A program made the translations under genes and the position numbers. The notes beneath the pieces are model-generated. The model searched no databases. It was not told the origin of the DNA and saw only the letters and a list, made by a program, of their open reading frames with translations. A stretch of DNA of 64,000 nt from Acuticoccus sp039034015. Its GTDB lineage: Bacteria; Pseudomonadota; Alphaproteobacteria; Rhizobiales; Amorphaceae. The number at the start of each line of letters is the position of its first letter. The first letter of the stretch is position 1. The stretch spans positions 186,001 to 250,000 of the forward strand of contig JBCCBM010000002.1 in assembly GCA_039034015.1 (NCBI GenBank), in the 5' to 3' direction. This document shows positions 57,542 to 64,000 of the stretch, one piece after another.

Positions 57542-58306
57542 TTAATCGAACAAAAAGTCCGCGCGGGAGGCGCGGGCGCCGGCGACGAAAAGGCCAATGT
57601 CGGTGGGGCCGCAAATGAGGCGGGCGCCGCGGGTGGACAGGGCCTGCGCGGTGTGGCCCGGGCGCGGAATGGTGCCGTAAAGCGCGGGGCTTTTGAGGAT
57701 GGCGGCCTCGCACCGGTCGCAAAGGGCAGCGGCGTCGGGCGCATCCATCTCCTCCAACCGGCCGATGGAGCCGGAGAGGTCGTTGGGGCCCATGAACAGC
57801 ATATCAATGCCGGGCACGGCGGCGATGGCGTCAACGTCATCCACCGCGTCCACATGCTCGATCTGGGCAATGAGGAGCATGTCTTCGTGGGCCCGCGCGC
57901 GGTAGCCGGCGTCAATGCCGTAGCCGGAGGCGCGCACCACGGGCGCCGCGTAGCCCCGGCTGCCGCGCGGGGGGTAAAGGCAGGCCTCGGCAAACACCTT
58001 TGCCGCCGCAACCGAGGACACCATCGGCGCCATGATGGAGCGAAAGCCGCGGTCGAGGACGCCCTTCAGCGTCGCAGGGTCCGCGGACGGGATTCTGAGG
58101 ATCGCATCACCCCCCGCCGCCAACACCGCCCGGTGGACCGCAACGGCGCCGGCAAGGTCGGCCACCCCGTGTTCATTGTCGATGAGGATGGTGGTCCACC
58201 CGTGGTGGACCGCGGCCTCGGCAAGCTCCGGCGAGCCAGATTCAAGCCAGAGCGCGGTTACGGTCTGGCCGGCGACCATGGCAGCCTTGATGGGATTTTG
58301 CGTCAC
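57542..58306 (-). CDS. HpaI/HpcH-family class II aldolase
   Basis: 254 aa. Motifs TALWLESGSPELAEAAVHHG, ILIDNEHGVADL (base His), ILRIPSADPATLKGVLDRGF (Arg), APMVSSVAAAKVFAEACLYPPRG, AQIEHVDAVDDVD and MLFMGPNDLSGSIG (metal Glu and Asp). The family cleaves 2-keto-4-hydroxy acids to pyruvate (or oxaloacetate/glyoxylate-type products) and an aldehyde. Possibly the terminal step of the catabolic route suggested by the nearby importer and creatininase operon, but it is separated by the convergent dpp operon. Followed by the VOC gene. Confidence 0.93.
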   Translation of the reverse strand: MTQNPIKAAMVAGQTVTALWLESGSPELAEAAVHHGWTTILIDNEHGVADLAGAVAVHRAVLAAGGDAILRIPSADPATLKGVLDRGFRSIMAPMVSSVAAAKVFAEACLYPPRGSRGYAAPVVRASGYGIDAGYRARAHEDMLLIAQIEHVDAVDDVDAIAAVPGIDMLFMGPNDLSGSIGRLEEMDAPDAAALCDRCEAAILKSPALYGTIPRPGHTAQALSTRGARLICGPTDIGLFVAGARASRADFLFD

Positions 58307-58330
58307 AACTCGCTCGTGGGCGGATGGGGT

Positions 58331-58912
58331 CTAGGAAGGATGGCCGCAAAGGCGCGAACAGTCCACGCGGGCATCACACCGATCATCGCACAGCGAGCGC
58401 GAGATGGCGGCGGCCACCGCCTCCAGCTGCGCAAGGGTCCCGGGCGTTGGGACGTCGGCCGGTTCGTAATCCACCAGCGTCAGCGTCCCGATGGGGAGCG
58501 TCCCGCAAAGGAGCGGGAGGCCGATGACGGCGCGGGCGGGCGGGAACCGTGAGACATCGGTGAGATCCCGCGTGCGGGGGTCGTGGGCCGCATCGCGCAC
58601 CGCAACCCGGCGCCCGGTGGTGAAGACGAGGCTTGCCACCGTGTTCACCGCGAGCGGCGTGCGCGACAGGGTGAGCGTGCGCAGCGGCAGGGTTGCCCGC
58701 GCCCCATAGACATGGATTTGCGCGCTTGGCCAACCGACGAGCGCGGCCGCGGCGGCGGCCAGCTGCCACGGGTCAACCCCGAAGGCGAGCCCCACATCTT
58801 GTTCGCCGCAGCAGGGTTCGAGGGGATAAAGCTCGTCGGCAAACACGGCTGCGCTGGCAGACCGTGCGGGGAGGGCCGGCACATAAAACCGCGCGCCCCC
58901 CACAGCGCTCAT
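58331..58912 (-). CDS. GAF domain-like protein
   Basis: 193 aa. Residues ~50-175 have a GAF-like outline: NTVASLVFTTGRRVAVRDAA, DPRTRDLTDVSRFPPARAVI, GLPLLCGTLPIGTLTLVDYE and TLAQLEAVAAAISRSLCDD. Several cysteines occur near both ends (EPCCGEQ and DDRCDARVDCSRLCG). Stand-alone GAF proteins bind small ligands; no output domain is attached. Its start overlaps the polyprenyl synthetase stop by 4 bp, so they are co-transcribed. Confidence 0.75.
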   Translation of the reverse strand: MSAVGGARFYVPALPARSASAAVFADELYPLEPCCGEQDVGLAFGVDPWQLAAAAAALVGWPSAQIHVYGARATLPLRTLTLSRTPLAVNTVASLVFTTGRRVAVRDAAHDPRTRDLTDVSRFPPARAVIGLPLLCGTLPIGTLTLVDYEPADVPTPGTLAQLEAVAAAISRSLCDDRCDARVDCSRLCGHPS

Positions 58913-59916
58913 AGCGCGCGACCGACCGTAAAGCGCGCCACATCAACCAAAATGTCGCGCATGCGGGAGGGGGGCACACCGTCAAGATCGGCGATCGCCC
59001 GGGCCGAAAAGTCTTCCGCCCGTTTTCGGCATTCGGCGAGCGCGCCGGTTTCCCGCACGAGGCGAGCGGCGCGCGACACGTCATCGTCCGACACCTCGCC
59101 GCGCTCAATGCACCGCGTCCAGAACGGGGCATCCGCCCCATCACCGCGGGCGTAGGCCAACAGGACCGGCAGCGTTGCCTTCCCCTCGCGCAGATCATCG
59201 CCGACATTTTTGCCCAGCGTCTTGGCGTCGCCGGCAAAATCCAGAACGTCGTCAATCAGTTGGAAGGCGAGGCCCAGGTGCCGGCCGTAGGATTGGAGCG
59301 GCGCACGGTGGTCGTCGGCCCCGGCGATGATGGGTCCAGCGGCCGTCGCGGCGGCGAAGAGGGCGGCGGTCTTGGCTTCGATCACGGCCATATAGTGCCG
59401 TTCTCCGACCGATAAGTCACGCGCTCCCGCCAATTGCCGCACTTCACCCTCAGAAATTGTGGCGGCGGCGCTGGAAAAGACGTCCAGCGCGGCAAGCGAA
59501 CCGACATCCACCATGAGCTTAAAGGCTTGGCCAAGCAGGAAGTCGCCCACGAGGACGCTGGCTTGGTTGCCAAAAATCATGCGGGCGGCGGGGCGGCCGC
59601 GGCGCATGGCGCTTTCATCCACCACATCGTCGTGGAGGAGGGTGGCTGTGTGCATATATTCCACAGCCGTTGCGAGCTTCACATCGCCCTCGCCGCGATA
59701 GCCAAAGAGCTCGGCGGTGGCGAGGAGGAGCATGGGGCGGATCCGCTTGCCGCCGGACGAAATGAGGTGGTCGGCCACCTCCGGGATCATCGCAACGTCC
59801 GATCCGGCGTGGGAGATGATGAGGTCGTTGACCTTCGCCATCCGATCGGCGACGCTTGACACCAAGCGGTCGATGTCGCCCGCGGGAGCCGGCGCTTCGG
59901 TGAGGGGCGCCGTCAT
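58909..59916 (-). CDS. ispB: Polyprenyl (octaprenyl/decaprenyl-type) diphosphate synthase
   Basis: 335 aa. Chain-elongating trans-prenyltransferase that makes the ubiquinone side chain. Motifs: SSGGKRIRPMLLLATAELFG, first aspartate-rich motif LLHDDVVDESAMRRGRPAAR, SEGEVRQLAGARDLSVGERH, second aspartate-rich motif FQLIDDVLDFAGDAKTLGKN with DLREGKATLPVLLA. Length and the GKRIRP start fit octa/decaprenyl synthases. Ubiquinone-10 in alphaproteobacteria suggests a decaprenyl product, which cannot be proven from sequence. Divergent from the DUF2007 gene. Confidence 0.95.
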   Translation of the reverse strand: MTAPLTEAPAPAGDIDRLVSSVADRMAKVNDLIISHAGSDVAMIPEVADHLISSGGKRIRPMLLLATAELFGYRGEGDVKLATAVEYMHTATLLHDDVVDESAMRRGRPAARMIFGNQASVLVGDFLLGQAFKLMVDVGSLAALDVFSSAAATISEGEVRQLAGARDLSVGERHYMAVIEAKTAALFAAATAAGPIIAGADDHRAPLQSYGRHLGLAFQLIDDVLDFAGDAKTLGKNVGDDLREGKATLPVLLAYARGDGADAPFWTRCIERGEVSDDDVSRAARLVRETGALAECRKRAEDFSARAIADLDGVPPSRMRDILVDVARFTVGRAL

Positions 59917-60000
59917 GGGTAAAGTGTTCCGGGCGTTCGCATGGCCGGGACATTAGGGAGGCGAAGGCCCCGCGGCAACCCAGCCGCCGCGTCGCAGGCC

Positions 60001-60108
60001 CTTGTTGTAAGGCCGCATCACAGCGGGCCTTCATGTGGGGCCGCATCACAGCGGCCGTGTTGTGAGGCCGCATCACAGCGGCTGTGTTGTGAGGCCGCAT
60101 CACAGGAG
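60001..60108. repeat. 27-bp tandem repeat (four copies) upstream of DUF2007
   Basis: Core GGCCGCATCACAGCGG recurs at 60011, 60039, 60066 and 60093, i.e. spacings of 28, 27 and 27 bp. Spacer segments are variants of ccgtgttgtga; the last copy degenerates into AGGAG (60104-60108), which serves as the ribosome-binding site of the DUF2007 gene. The repeat fills about half of the 202-bp divergent region. A 27-bp period keeps frame; on the minus strand it reads MRPHNTAAV repeats. Confidence 0.9.
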
Positions 60109-60118
60109 TGCGTCACCG

Positions 60119-60346
60119 GTGAAAGAGTTGTTGCGCACAAACGACCCTGTCCTGATTTCGTTCGTGGAGGCGCTCCTCAGCGAGGCGGGCATCGGTTGCC
60201 TTGTGCTCGATCAGAATATGAGCGTCTTGGAAGGGTCGATCGGCGTCATCCCCCGCCGCGTTCTGGTGGAGGGTGATCGGCTTGCGGAGGCGCAGGCGCT
60301 GATGCGCGATGCTGGCGTTGGCGAAGAGGTGCCCGGCAACGCCTGA
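60119..60346 (+). CDS. DUF2007 family protein
   Basis: 75 aa from GTG 60119; AGGAG lies 10 nt upstream within the last tandem repeat. ELLRTNDPVLISFVEALLSE, AGIGCLVLDQNMSVLEGSIG and PRRVLVEGDRLAEAQALMRD match DUF2007, a small fold also termed a putative signal-transducing protein. In Hyphomicrobiales this gene commonly lies beside the polyprenyl synthetase gene, as here. Convergent with ispE, with 12 bp between the stops. Confidence 0.9.
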   Translation: MKELLRTNDPVLISFVEALLSEAGIGCLVLDQNMSVLEGSIGVIPRRVLVEGDRLAEAQALMRDAGVGEEVPGNA

Positions 60347-60358
60347 CGCGCTGCGGGT

Positions 60359-61252
60359 TCAATCGCTCCGGTCGGGCGAGCCTTCAAGGGTTGCCGGGGC
60401 AATCCACCAGGTGGGCGGCGCGGTGGCGCGAAGGGCGGCGGCCGCGGCGCTTGCCGCCCCCGCCGTGTCAAACAGCGAAAATACGGTCGCGCCTGAGCCT
60501 GACATGCGTGTCAGCTTTGCACCGGGAAGGGCGCTGAGCGCGGCGATCACATCGTCAATCACCGGGGCGCAGGCGATGGCGGGACCAGCGAGATCGTTGC
60601 GTGTTGCGTAGAGCCACTGGAGCGCATCCGTTGCCGTCGGCTCGGCCGGCAGGTTTGGGAGCGGGGCGCCGAAGCGGCCGGCGAGCGCTTTGAACACGGC
60701 GGGCGTTTCCACCGGCACGCCGGGGTTCACCAAGAGGCAGGGGAAGGATGGCCAGCGCACTGGCGTCAGCGCCGCGCCAACGCCCTCCATCCGGCAGGGC
60801 GTCCCCTCAAGGCAGACGGGGACATCGGCGCCCAGGGACGCGGCGATTGTGTGAAAGGCGGCCGGCGGCGTCTGCCTCCGTGCAGCCGCGGCGCGCAAGA
60901 CGGCGGCCGCATCGGCCGAGCCGCCGCCGATGCCCGATGCGACGGGGATGTTTTTGGTGAGATGGATGGCCGCGATGCCGCCGGTGGCCTCTGCGGCGGC
61001 CGCGGCAATGTTGCGCGGCCCTTCGGGAAGGTCCGCCGCAAAGGGGCCGTCCACGCTCACCACCGCGCGCGCGGCCCCGTCTTGAAAGGTGACGGCGAGC
61101 CGGTCGCCGACCCCGTCATCCAGCGCTGCGAAGGCAACGAGGCTGTCCAGCGTGTGGTACCCGTCCGCCCGCTGGCCGAGCACGTGGAGTGCAAGGTTCA
61201 CCTTCGGCCGCGCGATCTCGTGCCGCACCACGGTGCGCGAGGGGGCATCCAT
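60359..61252 (-). CDS. ispE: 4-diphosphocytidyl-2-C-methyl-D-erythritol kinase
   Basis: 297 aa. Fourth step of the MEP isoprenoid pathway: ATP-dependent phosphorylation of CDP-methylerythritol. GHMP kinase motifs: ARPKVNLALHVLGQRADGYH (motif 1), NIPVASGIGGGSADAAAVLR (ATP loop) and RMSGSGATVFSLFDTAGAAS (motif 3). Length is usual. 18 bp downstream of the TPR gene, probably the same transcript. Isoprenoid supply links it with the nearby polyprenyl synthase. Confidence 0.97.
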   Translation of the reverse strand: MDAPSRTVVRHEIARPKVNLALHVLGQRADGYHTLDSLVAFAALDDGVGDRLAVTFQDGAARAVVSVDGPFAADLPEGPRNIAAAAAEATGGIAAIHLTKNIPVASGIGGGSADAAAVLRAAAARRQTPPAAFHTIAASLGADVPVCLEGTPCRMEGVGAALTPVRWPSFPCLLVNPGVPVETPAVFKALAGRFGAPLPNLPAEPTATDALQWLYATRNDLAGPAIACAPVIDDVIAALSALPGAKLTRMSGSGATVFSLFDTAGAASAAAAALRATAPPTWWIAPATLEGSPDRSD

Positions 61253-61270
61253 CGCCGCTCAGCCCCTGCG

Positions 61271-63049
61271 CTATTGGGCGGTGGCGGGCTCAGCAGCGGA
61301 CGCGGTTTCGGCGGCCGCCTTCTCTTCCTCCAGGACCCGGTCGAGCCCGACGTCAAGTTTGCGCAACACCCGGGCTTTGAGCGTGTCGTCCGGGTCCATG
61401 TCGCGCGCGTGCTTCCACTGGAAGGTCGCTTCAAGTTTGCGCCCCACCTTCCAATAGGCATCGCCCAGATGGTCATTGATGGTGGGGTCGGCGGGGCGAA
61501 GGGCCACCGCGCGCTCCAGCTGGGTGACCGCCTTGTCGTACTCGCCAAGCCGGTAGTAGGCCCAGCCGAGACTGTCGACGATGTAGCCATCCTGTGGGCG
61601 CTGCTCCACGGCCTTGCGCACCATGTCGATGGCCTCGGCCAGCTTCTCGTTCCGGTCGATCAGCGAGTAGCCAAGGTAATTCAGCACCAGCGGGTGGTCC
61701 GGCGACATTTCCAGCGCACGGCGAAAGTCGGCCTCCGCCTTTTCCCACTGCTTGGTGCGCTCATGGGCAATGCCGCGGAAATAGTGGAGCGTCCAGTATG
61801 CGTCGGGCAGCGGGCCATCAAAGGTTTCAATGGCGGCGTGGTAGACATCGCCGGCGGAGGCAAAGTCTTCCAGCGCGCGGTGAACGTTGCCGAGCGCGAT
61901 GGCGACTGGGATATCATCCGGGTCGTCGGCCACGAGATCGGCCAGCAGGCCCACCGCCTCTTGCCGACGCTCCAACACGTTGAGGTTCAGCGCGGCTTGC
62001 ATTTGCGCCTCACGGTGGACGGGCGAGTTGTCTTCCACCTGGCTGTAGACCTCGATGGCCGCCTCGTGCTGGCGCATGCCCTCAAAGGTGGTGCCAAGGG
62101 CCATGGCGGCGTAGTCGGAGCCCGGGTTGAGGTGGAGGGCGAGCTGCAGGAGGGCGGCGGCCGTCACATATTCGCTGCCGCCAATGCCGCGACCGACTGA
62201 GAAAAGGGCCTCGGCCATCCCCTCCCGTGGGGAGCCGATGAAGGGCGCAACAGGGTCGCTCGCAAGGACCGCCTCAAGCTGCCGCTCGGCCGCGTCATTG
62301 CCGCCCAGACGCTGGACGAAACGGCGTTTGAGCTCCTCCGCCCGTGCCCGCTCGCCCTGGCGCAGGAACGTGCGGATGAAGGCCTCCACCAGGCGAATGT
62401 CGGTCTGGTCGGCCTCATAGGCGAGGCGGAGCCGGTCTTCCGCAATGTCGAGAAGGCCCGCGCTCTCGGCAATGAAGCCGGCGTGCTGCCGCGTAAAATT
62501 CAAGAGCCAGTCCTGCCCGCGCACATCATCCAACAGGCGGATGGCAGCGGCCGGCCGGGTTTCGGCCACCGCCCACGCCTCCACCAGCGAGCCGACCAGC
62601 TGCTGGAACGGCCCGTCAATGCTTTTGAGCGTGCGGATGTGGGAGAGGCCGGTCTCAATGTCGCCGGTGTGAAAGGCCGTCACCGCCAGGGTGAGGTGCG
62701 GGAGGCGCTGGTTGGGCTCAATCGCAAGTAGAGGTTCGGAAAACTCCCGCGCTTTGCGCACGTTGCCGCTTGCCACATTGTAGAGCACGGCCTGGTTGAG
62801 GAGCGTTGCGTTGTTCGGATCGCTCTCCAGCGCGCGGGTGAAGAAGCCTGCGGCCGCGTTCACATCCTTGGCGATGTTGGCGGAGCGGCCGGCAAGGTAA
62901 AACCCGGCGAGGGAGGCGCTGTCCCGCTCCACAATCGCCTCTTCCGCGGCGCCGAGGGGCGCGGGCTCCACCGCCCCCAACGACCACGCCGGGGCCACCG
63001 ACAGGAGACCGGCTGCCGTGATGAACGCCGTCCACACACTGCTTTTCAC
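61271..63049 (-). CDS. Exported tetratricopeptide-repeat protein
   Basis: 592 aa from GTG 63049, where GAGGG lies 8 nt upstream and a signal peptide follows (KSSVWTAFITAAGLLSVAPA); GTG 63058 would add three residues. TPR units run through most of the protein, clearest in the C-terminal half: PVAIALGNVHRALEDFASAG, KAEADFRRALEMSPDHPLVL, NYLGYSLIDRNEKLAEAIDM, IVDSLGWAYYRLGEYDKAVT and TINDHLGDAYWKVGRKLEAT. TPR arrays mediate protein-protein contacts; a periplasmic or outer-membrane-associated scaffold role is likely. Gene order TPR-ispE is common in Hyphomicrobiales. Confidence 0.92.
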   Translation of the reverse strand: MKSSVWTAFITAAGLLSVAPAWSLGAVEPAPLGAAEEAIVERDSASLAGFYLAGRSANIAKDVNAAAGFFTRALESDPNNATLLNQAVLYNVASGNVRKAREFSEPLLAIEPNQRLPHLTLAVTAFHTGDIETGLSHIRTLKSIDGPFQQLVGSLVEAWAVAETRPAAAIRLLDDVRGQDWLLNFTRQHAGFIAESAGLLDIAEDRLRLAYEADQTDIRLVEAFIRTFLRQGERARAEELKRRFVQRLGGNDAAERQLEAVLASDPVAPFIGSPREGMAEALFSVGRGIGGSEYVTAAALLQLALHLNPGSDYAAMALGTTFEGMRQHEAAIEVYSQVEDNSPVHREAQMQAALNLNVLERRQEAVGLLADLVADDPDDIPVAIALGNVHRALEDFASAGDVYHAAIETFDGPLPDAYWTLHYFRGIAHERTKQWEKAEADFRRALEMSPDHPLVLNYLGYSLIDRNEKLAEAIDMVRKAVEQRPQDGYIVDSLGWAYYRLGEYDKAVTQLERAVALRPADPTINDHLGDAYWKVGRKLEATFQWKHARDMDPDDTLKARVLRKLDVGLDRVLEEEKAAAETASAAEPATAQ

Positions 63050-63251
63050 GTCTTTCACCCTCGCTCGGCGGTGGCTGTTGATGTGCCGGTAAAACGCCCG
63101 CCCATGGGGCCATCCAGCGCACCATCGCATTGTTTGCGGGCCCGGAATCGAAGCCGTTCGCATTTGCCACGATCGCGCCGCGCTTCGCAATGCCGTTCCC
63201 TCGCACGAAATTGCACCCTATAGAAACTCGCAATGGTGTGAGGGGGCTTTT

Positions 63252-64000
63252 ATGGGGACTTGGGTCTATTCGTTCGGCGATGGCAGCGCCGAGGGCGATG
63301 CAAGTCTGAAAAATCTGCTCGGTGGCAAGGGCGCGAACCTTGCCGAAATGTCGAGCCTTGGCCTGCCCGTTCCCCCCGGGTTCACCATCACCACCGACGT
63401 CTGCACGTACTACTACGAGCACGAATTGACCTACCCGCCCGAACTGGAGGGCGAGGTGGACGAGGCGCTCGCCAAAATTGCCGCGTCCACCGGCCGCACC
63501 TTCGGCGACGGCACGTTGCCGCTCTTGGTCTCGGTGCGCTCCGGCGCGCGCATCTCGATGCCCGGCATGATGGACACCGTCCTCAACCTTGGCCTCAACG
63601 ATGCCACCGTCGACGCCCTTGCCAAAAACGCTGACGACGCGCGCTTTGCCTACGACAGCTACCGCCGCTTCATCCAGATGTACTCTGATGTGGTGCTTGG
63701 CGTTCCCCTGCGCCATTTTGATGAGGCGCTGGAAACGCTGAAAGAAAACGAAGGCGTTGAGCTTGACACCGACCTCACCGCTGACGACTGGCGCGGCCTC
63801 ATCGCCACCTGTAAGGCGCTGGTGGAGCGCCACAGCGGCAACCCCTTCCCCCAATCGCCGAAAGATCAGCTGTGGGGCGCAATCGGCGCGGTCTTCAGCT
63901 CCTGGCGCAACGAGCGCGCCATCACCTATCGCCGCCTTCACGCGATTCCCGAGCGGTGGGGCACGGCCGTCAGCGTCCAAGCGATGGTCTTTGGCAACAT
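63252..64000 (+). CDS. ppdK: Pyruvate, phosphate dikinase (3' partial)
   Basis: The first 249 residues, running off the right edge. GAGGGGG lies 5 nt before ATG 63252. Interconverts pyruvate, ATP and phosphate with PEP, AMP and PPi. The N-terminal ATP-grasp region is clear: WVYSFGDGSAEGDASLKNLL, GGKGANLAEMSSLGLPVPPG, then LVSVRSGARISMPGMMDTVL with the ATP-binding Arg, and YRRFIQMYSDVVLGV. The phosphohistidine and PEP domains lie outside the window. Divergent from the TPR gene, with 202 bp between the starts. Confidence 0.97.
   Translation, partial: MGTWVYSFGDGSAEGDASLKNLLGGKGANLAEMSSLGLPVPPGFTITTDVCTYYYEHELTYPPELEGEVDEALAKIAASTGRTFGDGTLPLLVSVRSGARISMPGMMDTVLNLGLNDATVDALAKNADDARFAYDSYRRFIQMYSDVVLGVPLRHFDEALETLKENEGVELDTDLTADDWRGLIATCKALVERHSGNPFPQSPKDQLWGAIGAVFSSWRNERAITYRRLHAIPERWGTAVSVQAMVFGN

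Noticed and set aside
60001..60108. CRISPR array at the 27-bp repeats.
   Set aside because: The repeats are directly contiguous with no unique spacers of 30-40 bp, and no cas genes are present.

Overview
The window is GC-rich, densely packed chromosomal DNA, about 64 kb, with roughly 67 protein genes and one tRNA gene. I saw no rRNA operon, transposase, integrase, phage module or CRISPR array. The gene set points to an alphaproteobacterium, most likely Hyphomicrobiales (Rhizobiales). Evidence is ffh with rpsP-rimM-trmD, a small heat-shock protein followed by a DUF1150 gene, a periplasmic EipB/DUF1849 protein, a polyprenyl synthetase divergent from a DUF2007 gene and next to ispE and a TPR protein, and many ABC importers. 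Family assignments are my reading of protein motifs; no database search was run.

Layout. 1-7 kb: the 3' part of a cyclic-nucleotide-domain/thioredoxin-reductase-like fusion faces three tandem paralogous RTX Ca2+-binding protein genes, then a DUF3775 gene and a lipoprotein. 7-13.5 kb: ffh, a LysE exporter and GNAT acetyltransferases, then rpsP-rimM-trmD, Hsp20 and DUF1150. 13.5-19 kb: a membrane protein, a betaine/proline-type ABC importer with two substrate-binding proteins, and a tRNA with anticodon CAU. 19-26 kb: a fourth RTX protein with a lysozyme-like N-terminus, an exported nuclease, an AzlC/AzlD pair, HIT, FemAB-like, GDPD and RidA genes, and EipB. 26-30 kb: an orphan NMT1-type binding protein, an SDR and a dihydroorotase/allantoinase-like hydrolase. 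30-36 kb: a carbohydrate ABC importer operon that also encodes a GH63-like glycosidase. 36-39 kb: a divergent response-regulator/7TMR-kinase pair. 39-44 kb: a five-gene operon joining MtnK and MtnA with three less expected enzymes. 44-48.5 kb: a nucleotide-binding-domain-less ABC membrane protein, a CoxG-like protein, a 5'-nucleotidase and a putative papain-like protein. 48.5-58 kb: a MarR-creatininase-PanE-like-SDR operon divergent from a peptide-type ABC importer operon, followed by VOC and HpaI-type aldolase genes. 58-64 kb: a GAF protein, polyprenyl synthetase, DUF2007, IspE, a TPR protein and the start of ppdK.

Most operons use 4-bp ATGA/GTGA overlaps, which fix many starts. Non-ATG starts are common and some are backed by strong Shine-Dalgarno sequences. 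The points most worth follow-up are the methylthioribose-linked operon (39.0-44.1 kb), an ABC permease with a DUF11-like periplasmic insertion, a glycerophosphodiesterase whose only start preserving the catalytic histidine appears to be ATA, a likely CTG start for rimM, the putative papain-like protein, a 27-bp tandem repeat at a divergent promoter, and small dispersed palindromes with interleaved pairing. I did not find a clear-cut new defence or mobile system.
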